A DNA stretch of 64,000 nt from the NCBI RefSeq assembly GCF_003385595.1, contig NZ_QNUE01000002.1:124001-188000 (forward strand). The letters run 5' to 3'. The stretch is from Chryseobacterium flavum. GTDB taxonomy: Bacteria; Bacteroidota; Bacteroidia; Flavobacteriales; Weeksellaceae. The position numbers and the translations under genes were made by a program. The notes under the pieces are model-generated. The model searched no databases. It saw nothing but the letters and a program-made list of their open reading frames with translations, and was not told the origin of the DNA. Positions 59,555 to 64,000 of the stretch are shown here, in pieces. The stretch's first letter is position 1; the number at the start of each line of letters is the position of its first letter.

Positions 59555-61030
59555 TTAATAACCAGGATACTGTTGAATATTTGGGTTAGCATTTTGTTCT
59601 TGCAATGGAACAGGGAAAGCCTGAAACTCTTTCATGCCTGGATTTAAAGTCACTGTAGTTTGTGGATTGGTAAATCCTCTTCCATTTCTTTTCAAATCAG
59701 TATATCTGAAGCCTTCCAGGAAGAATTCCATATTCTTTTGTTTTAAAATCTCATCTAAAAGAGCTGTTCCAGTACCTGCAAATACATAAGCAGGATCTCT
59801 GTAAGTCTTAACCCAAGCAACTAATTTAGTTAATGCAGAAGCAGGGTCAGTATAATAAAGAGCTTCTAACTGATTAAATACAGCTTCTGTTTTTCTAAAT
59901 ATAATGATATCCTGGTCAGGCGAAGTATATTTCTTTACATCTACAGGTTTAGGAACATCAGGGAAAGTTGTAATACTTGGAGATCCAACGCCAGTTAAAC
60001 TATACCATGCAGCTTTTCTAACATCAGTTGCACTGTATTGATCATAAAATGCCCTTGTTGCAAAATTCTGTCTATATCTTCCTCCAGAATACCATGTAGC
60101 TGTAATTCCATCATTAGCACCTGGCTGATCATTGGAGGTATATTCTAGCTCGAAAATTGTCTCAGGCTGCTGCTCACTTGTAAAAAAGCCAGCTACTTGT
60201 CCTAGAGTTAAAAGGCTATATTTATTATTATCTAAAACTTTTTGGCTATAAACATTAGCATTAGCATAGTCTTTAATAGAAAGATAATATCTGGAATACA
60301 TCATATCCAACGCCGCTTTTCCTAAAAGCTTAGTTTTAGTTGACGGATCTCCGGCATAAGCTTGATTAACTTCGTTAATAGCTTGAGCCGCATCTAAATC
60401 TTTTTTAATTTGATCATACACAGCCTGAACTGAAGATCTAGGCAACATTTGGGAAGGGTCATATTTTAACGCAATAGGAACTCCTAAATTCTGGTTAGCA
60501 CCTCCTACTTTGTCTGAGAAGAAACTAACCAGTGTATGATAGCACATAGCTCTTACTAGGTGAGCCTGAGCGAATAAGTTTTGAGGAGTTTGTTCTTCAG
60601 TCGTTATATCATCACTTATAGTCCCTTCTTTACTGATAATATAATTAGCGTTTGCAATAATCTTATATAAAGAATTCCACAGCGTCTGGATATCACCACT
60701 TTGTCTGACAAAAAAAGTCAGTGTTGGCTGTCTGGTTGCAGAGAACCTATTCGAATTACGTAAACTCACAAAACCATTATCTCCTAACAATTCATTTAAG
60801 GTAGGAATCAATGCACCATAAGAATTTTGAGATCCATCACTATTGGTTTGCATCAAATTATACAACCCTTTAACTGCAATCTCCAAAGTTTTCTCATTAG
60901 TGATAGCTGTCTCTGTCGGAGGGTTTGTTGGCGACTCTTGTTTCAGGAAATTATCTTCAGAACAAGATGTTGCAAATAATCCTAAACTGACAACAGCTAA
61001 TGTATTTATTTTTGTCTTTATATTTTTCAT
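59555..61030 (-). CDS. SusD/RagB family lipoprotein, third pair
   Basis: A 491-residue surface lipoprotein. The lipobox LFATSC ends near residue 23 and SEDNFLKQESP follows. SusD blocks are LEIAVKGLYNLMQTNSDG, FAQAHLVRAMCYHTLVSF, LPRSSVQAVYDQIKKDLDAA and the C-terminal FFLEGFRYTDLKRNGRGF. It comes 25 bp after its SusC gene. Sequence similarity to the second SusD at equivalent blocks (LPRSSVQ against MPRATIAQ) suggests descent by duplication, with divergence suited to a different ligand. Confidence 0.92.
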   Translation of the reverse strand: MKNIKTKINTLAVVSLGLFATSCSEDNFLKQESPTNPPTETAITNEKTLEIAVKGLYNLMQTNSDGSQNSYGALIPTLNELLGDNGFVSLRNSNRFSATRQPTLTFFVRQSGDIQTLWNSLYKIIANANYIISKEGTISDDITTEEQTPQNLFAQAHLVRAMCYHTLVSFFSDKVGGANQNLGVPIALKYDPSQMLPRSSVQAVYDQIKKDLDAAQAINEVNQAYAGDPSTKTKLLGKAALDMMYSRYYLSIKDYANANVYSQKVLDNNKYSLLTLGQVAGFFTSEQQPETIFELEYTSNDQPGANDGITATWYSGGRYRQNFATRAFYDQYSATDVRKAAWYSLTGVGSPSITTFPDVPKPVDVKKYTSPDQDIIIFRKTEAVFNQLEALYYTDPASALTKLVAWVKTYRDPAYVFAGTGTALLDEILKQKNMEFFLEGFRYTDLKRNGRGFTNPQTTVTLNPGMKEFQAFPVPLQEQNANPNIQQYPGY

Positions 61031-61055
61031 AATATTTTTAACTATTTAATAAAAT

Positions 61056-63923
61056 TTAAAAATCAATTGAAATCCCCATGATATACTGTCTCATGTTAGG
61101 TTGCGTCTGATCATAAACCCCCATATTTTCTGAAGTATACGACCATGCATTTGAATTCGCCTCCGGATCAAAATATAATTTTTTATCGAATGCATATGTC
61201 CAAAGATTTACCCCTCTTGCATATACATAAATACCATTAATTCCGTCGATATTCAACACATTCTTAGTAAACTTATATCCAAGCTCAATCTGTCTTAATC
61301 TGATATGATCACCATCATACAAATATCTTGTTGAAGCAGCTGTAGAGTTTTTGTTACCTCCATAAACATATTTTGGTCTTGTAGCATTAGGATTCTCCGG
61401 CGTCCAGGAATTATATAATGCATCACTGAAGGAATTCAGGTTAGCATATTGCCCGTCACCGTCATAAATAAATGCCCAACGATCATATACAGAATACCCT
61501 CCTAAGAAATTAAACTGGAAGCTTAATTTAAAGTTTTTATATTCCATATCAGTCTGCCAGTTTAACATATGTTTAGGCAACGCGCTTTTACCTGTAAATA
61601 CTTGCTTAGCTACAGAAGAGCTATTAGTTGTAGCTGTACGGGTTTCATCTGTATACCATAGCGGATCTCCATTGGATGGATCAACACCAGCCCATAAACG
61701 CAGATAATACTCCGTAGGATTGTGACCTACAGCCCATGCCTTACTACCATTTCTTACAATTGTTGTATTACCTCCTGGCCCTAAAGATTCAATTACGTTT
61801 TCATTATACGTATAAAGGAATCTTGTATCAAAATTAAAATTCTCTGTATTTCTTCTAAATCCTAAAGTAGTTTCAATTCCTTTAGACACTGTACTACCAA
61901 GATTTCTTGTAATACCTGTAAACCCAGATCCTGAAACAGGGATTGGGAAACTTAACAACTGATCATCGTTACTGTTCTTAAAAAAGTCAACAGTACCATA
62001 TAGATTATTATTCCCTTTAGTACTGAAGTCTATCCCAAGGTTAATTTTCTCAGAAACCTCCCACTTCAATCTTTCACCAGGGAATGCTCCGGTTTGAGAT
62101 ATCTGCCCCGCATTTGATGCAAGGTAGTCGCCAGCATAACTATATAATGCAGCTTTCTGATATGCGGTCAAAGATGGGTTACCATTCTGTCCAAATGAAC
62201 CTCTCACTACCAAATTCTTAAATACATTATTTAAGATATTTAAATTAGTCAAGTTAACACTTGCTCCTGCTCCATAAAAGTTCCCCCAATAATCACTAAA
62301 GATTGAGTTTCCTTCTCTTCTAAAAGATCCGGATAGTGTTACAAACTTATTATACGTATAGGCAAATCTTCCCATATAACCAACATCTGAAATTCTTGTA
62401 AAATTCGAAGAAGGCGTAGATGCCGGATTAGCAGCAACAGCAGCATAAGGAATTCTGGTTCCCGCAGGAAAACCTTGTGCATCCCAGTTACTGTTATTAT
62501 TATCTGTCACATAACTTTCTATACCAATAGAAGCTGAAAGGTCATGTTTTTCACCAAATTTTTTATTGAAATGTAAGAATGAATACCAATCCCAGGTAAA
62601 TAAGTTTTTGTTATATCCATATAAATAACCATTTCCTTTTACATCTCCATCAAAATTACCATCCCCAAAATCAGGATTCCAATATATAGTTTCTCTTGAT
62701 TGAGTATTATCAATGGCAAAGTTTGTAGAGAAAGTTAAGTATGGTAGGATTTTATAGTCTGCACCAACACTTGAAATAACTTTATCAAAAGTTCCCTTTT
62801 CAATGTTCTCGTTTTCAATTCCTATTGGATTGAATTCAGGATTCAAGAAATATAGACTGGTATTATATGAACCATCCGCATTGTACGGTCTTTGTGTAGG
62901 AGACAATAATCTTGCAGAGAAAATCGGATTGGAAAAAGAAGATCCGTCTGTAGCTCCAGATTGAATAGACCTGGATAAATTGATATTAAAATGCATTTTC
63001 AATTTATCTGACGCATTCCAATCACCTTTTAAAGATCCTGAATATCTCTGGAACTCAGCATTTCTCGCTAGACCTTCCTGTTTTAAATACCCTAATGAAG
63101 AGAATATTTTAAAGCTTTCAGTACCTCCGGTATAACTTAAGTTATATCGATTATATGCCGGCGTATTTCTTCTTGCCAATTTATTCCAATCAGTATCCGT
63201 AGACCCATCCCAATCAAATTCTGACTTAGCAATATCATAACCTTCCTGCATTGAGCCTGCAATTCCTGCATTGTATAATGACAACCCGAACAGTTTAGTA
63301 TTTTCAGCTGCGTTTGTCATTTTAAATTTTTCAAAAGCAACATCACTTCCTCCTATTTCACTAATGAAATTAAGTTGTGATCTTCCTCTTTTTCCGGATT
63401 TCGTTTTAATAAGAACAACCCCAGCAGCACCTCTTGAACCATATAATGCTGTAGAAACACCATCTTTTAACACCTGGATATCTTCAATATCTGAAGGGTT
63501 TATCAAAGAAAGTGCATTTTGAGAAGTTAGTGCTCCTGCAATATCTCCCGATTGTACAGCTACTCCGTCAATTACATATAATGGTTCATTATTTCCTGTT
63601 AAAGAAGTAAGACCTCTGATTAATGTAATAGTACTTGCTCCCGGTTGTCCTGAACTGGCAGACGAATACAAACCTGCCACCTTACCTTGCAAAACATTAT
63701 CAATAGAAATAGCTGCAGGCTTTTCCAACTCAGCAGCTTTTACTGTTGAAGTAGATCCAATAGATTGCTCCGGAGTAAGTTTTGTACCAAAAGCTCCAGT
63801 CAGAACAACTTCTTCAATTTTTGTTTCTTGCCTAGCAGTATCCTTCTTAGTTGATTGCGCAAAAGCCGCTTGTCCTATGAAAAACAAAGCTCCCGCACTT
63901 AATACACGTAGTTTAACATTCAT
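61056..63923 (-). CDS. SusC/RagA family TonB-dependent transporter, third pair
   Basis: A 955-residue importer starting MNVKLRVLSAGALFFIGQA. A TonB-box-like KIEEVVLTGAFGTK is next to the signal peptide. Plug blocks are VLQGKVAGLYSSASSGQPGA, EPLYVIDGVAV and ALYGSRGAAGVVLIKT. The barrel ends PNMRQYIMGISIDF. Signal peptide, spacing and promoter match the second pair, while the barrel differs, so the two systems seem to have the same control but different cargo. The start codon is 29 nt from the -7 box. Confidence 0.94.
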   Translation of the reverse strand: MNVKLRVLSAGALFFIGQAAFAQSTKKDTARQETKIEEVVLTGAFGTKLTPEQSIGSTSTVKAAELEKPAAISIDNVLQGKVAGLYSSASSGQPGASTITLIRGLTSLTGNNEPLYVIDGVAVQSGDIAGALTSQNALSLINPSDIEDIQVLKDGVSTALYGSRGAAGVVLIKTKSGKRGRSQLNFISEIGGSDVAFEKFKMTNAAENTKLFGLSLYNAGIAGSMQEGYDIAKSEFDWDGSTDTDWNKLARRNTPAYNRYNLSYTGGTESFKIFSSLGYLKQEGLARNAEFQRYSGSLKGDWNASDKLKMHFNINLSRSIQSGATDGSSFSNPIFSARLLSPTQRPYNADGSYNTSLYFLNPEFNPIGIENENIEKGTFDKVISSVGADYKILPYLTFSTNFAIDNTQSRETIYWNPDFGDGNFDGDVKGNGYLYGYNKNLFTWDWYSFLHFNKKFGEKHDLSASIGIESYVTDNNNSNWDAQGFPAGTRIPYAAVAANPASTPSSNFTRISDVGYMGRFAYTYNKFVTLSGSFRREGNSIFSDYWGNFYGAGASVNLTNLNILNNVFKNLVVRGSFGQNGNPSLTAYQKAALYSYAGDYLASNAGQISQTGAFPGERLKWEVSEKINLGIDFSTKGNNNLYGTVDFFKNSNDDQLLSFPIPVSGSGFTGITRNLGSTVSKGIETTLGFRRNTENFNFDTRFLYTYNENVIESLGPGGNTTIVRNGSKAWAVGHNPTEYYLRLWAGVDPSNGDPLWYTDETRTATTNSSSVAKQVFTGKSALPKHMLNWQTDMEYKNFKLSFQFNFLGGYSVYDRWAFIYDGDGQYANLNSFSDALYNSWTPENPNATRPKYVYGGNKNSTAASTRYLYDGDHIRLRQIELGYKFTKNVLNIDGINGIYVYARGVNLWTYAFDKKLYFDPEANSNAWSYTSENMGVYDQTQPNMRQYIMGISIDF

Positions 63924-63951
63924 ATTAACAAATTTTAATATATTTTAGCAA

Positions 63952-63983
63952 CAAATATGTTAATAAATATTAACACTAGCAAA
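63952..63983 (-). promoter_or_regulatory. SusC promoter with 18-bp palindrome, third pair
   Basis: On the minus strand TTTG (63983-63980) is 20 nt from CATATTTG (63959-63952), with TGTTAATATTTATTAACA (63975-63958) between, identical to the palindrome of the second pair. Confidence 0.65.
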
Positions 63984-64000
63984 TTTTTCACTTCATTAAA

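Noticed and set aside
1..64000. CRISPR arrays, rRNA genes, insertion-sequence transposases and restriction or retron-type defence genes
   Set aside because: None found: no regularly spaced repeats, no rRNA sequence, no DDE transposase motifs and no defence-gene signatures were seen.

Overview
The window reads as chromosomal DNA of a Bacteroidota bacterium of the class Flavobacteriia, most likely Chryseobacterium or a close Weeksellaceae relative. The support is low GC, TTTG / TAnnTTTG promoters, SusC/SusD pairs, type IX secretion (T9SS) C-terminal domains, bacillithiol synthesis (BshC), a GYDIA-family GHMP kinase and many Bacteroidota-type lipoproteins. The genus is inferred from general gene character, not from a database match.

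Layout. 1-3.7 kb is core genome: a partial lptD, a divergent N-acetylmuramoyl-L-alanine amidase, tRNA-Glu, a small unknown gene, rpsT and two identical tRNA-Glu genes. 3.87-13.47 kb is an integrated element of about 9.6 kb at the 3' end of the third tRNA-Glu. It carries a large serine recombinase, a small ORF, an oriT-like region, a MobA/MobB mobilization pair, an operon of an ECF sigma factor, a membrane protein and two exported hydrolases, a lipoprotein gene, and an RteC-like gene at the far end. There is no coupling protein or mating-pore gene, so it looks mobilizable rather than self-transmissible. 13.9-14.7 kb holds one T9SS-sorted protein. 14.9-21.9 kb is a four-gene operon behind a cobalamin riboswitch: a BtuB-like receptor, a BtuG-like beta-propeller lipoprotein, a second surface lipoprotein and a DUF5074/T9SS protein.

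22-27.7 kb is a copper/redox neighbourhood: MbnP, MbnH and an outer-membrane barrel bracketed by two copies of a palindromic repeat, an exported Fe/Mn superoxide dismutase, SCO and YHS-domain proteins, and two small paralogous proteins with a CxGKCY motif. After a GNAT acetyltransferase, 28.6-39.1 kb is a heavy-metal cluster: P-type ATPase, Fur-family repressor, CDF exporter, bestrophin, RND adaptor, an RND pump fused to its outer-membrane channel, and a DUF6660-like protein. The ATPase and RND promoters share the palindrome TGCAAT-N3-ATTGCA at the same distance from their -7 boxes, so one repressor, plausibly the neighbouring Fur protein, may control both.

39.2-44.4 kb has a small lipoprotein and a SusC/SusD pair behind a SAM-I riboswitch. 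44.5-54.6 kb is housekeeping: aroQ, an unknown gene, pckA, GHMP kinase, fabD, a LysM protein, bshC and a porin. 54.9-64 kb has two more SusC/SusD pairs whose promoters carry the same 18-bp palindrome between the -33 and -7 boxes.

Most notable: rejoining the two ends of the integrated element in silico keeps the recombinase frame open and replaces its tRNA-encoded C-terminus with a different tail of 28 residues. The element therefore appears to encode different recombinase C-termini in the integrated and excised states.
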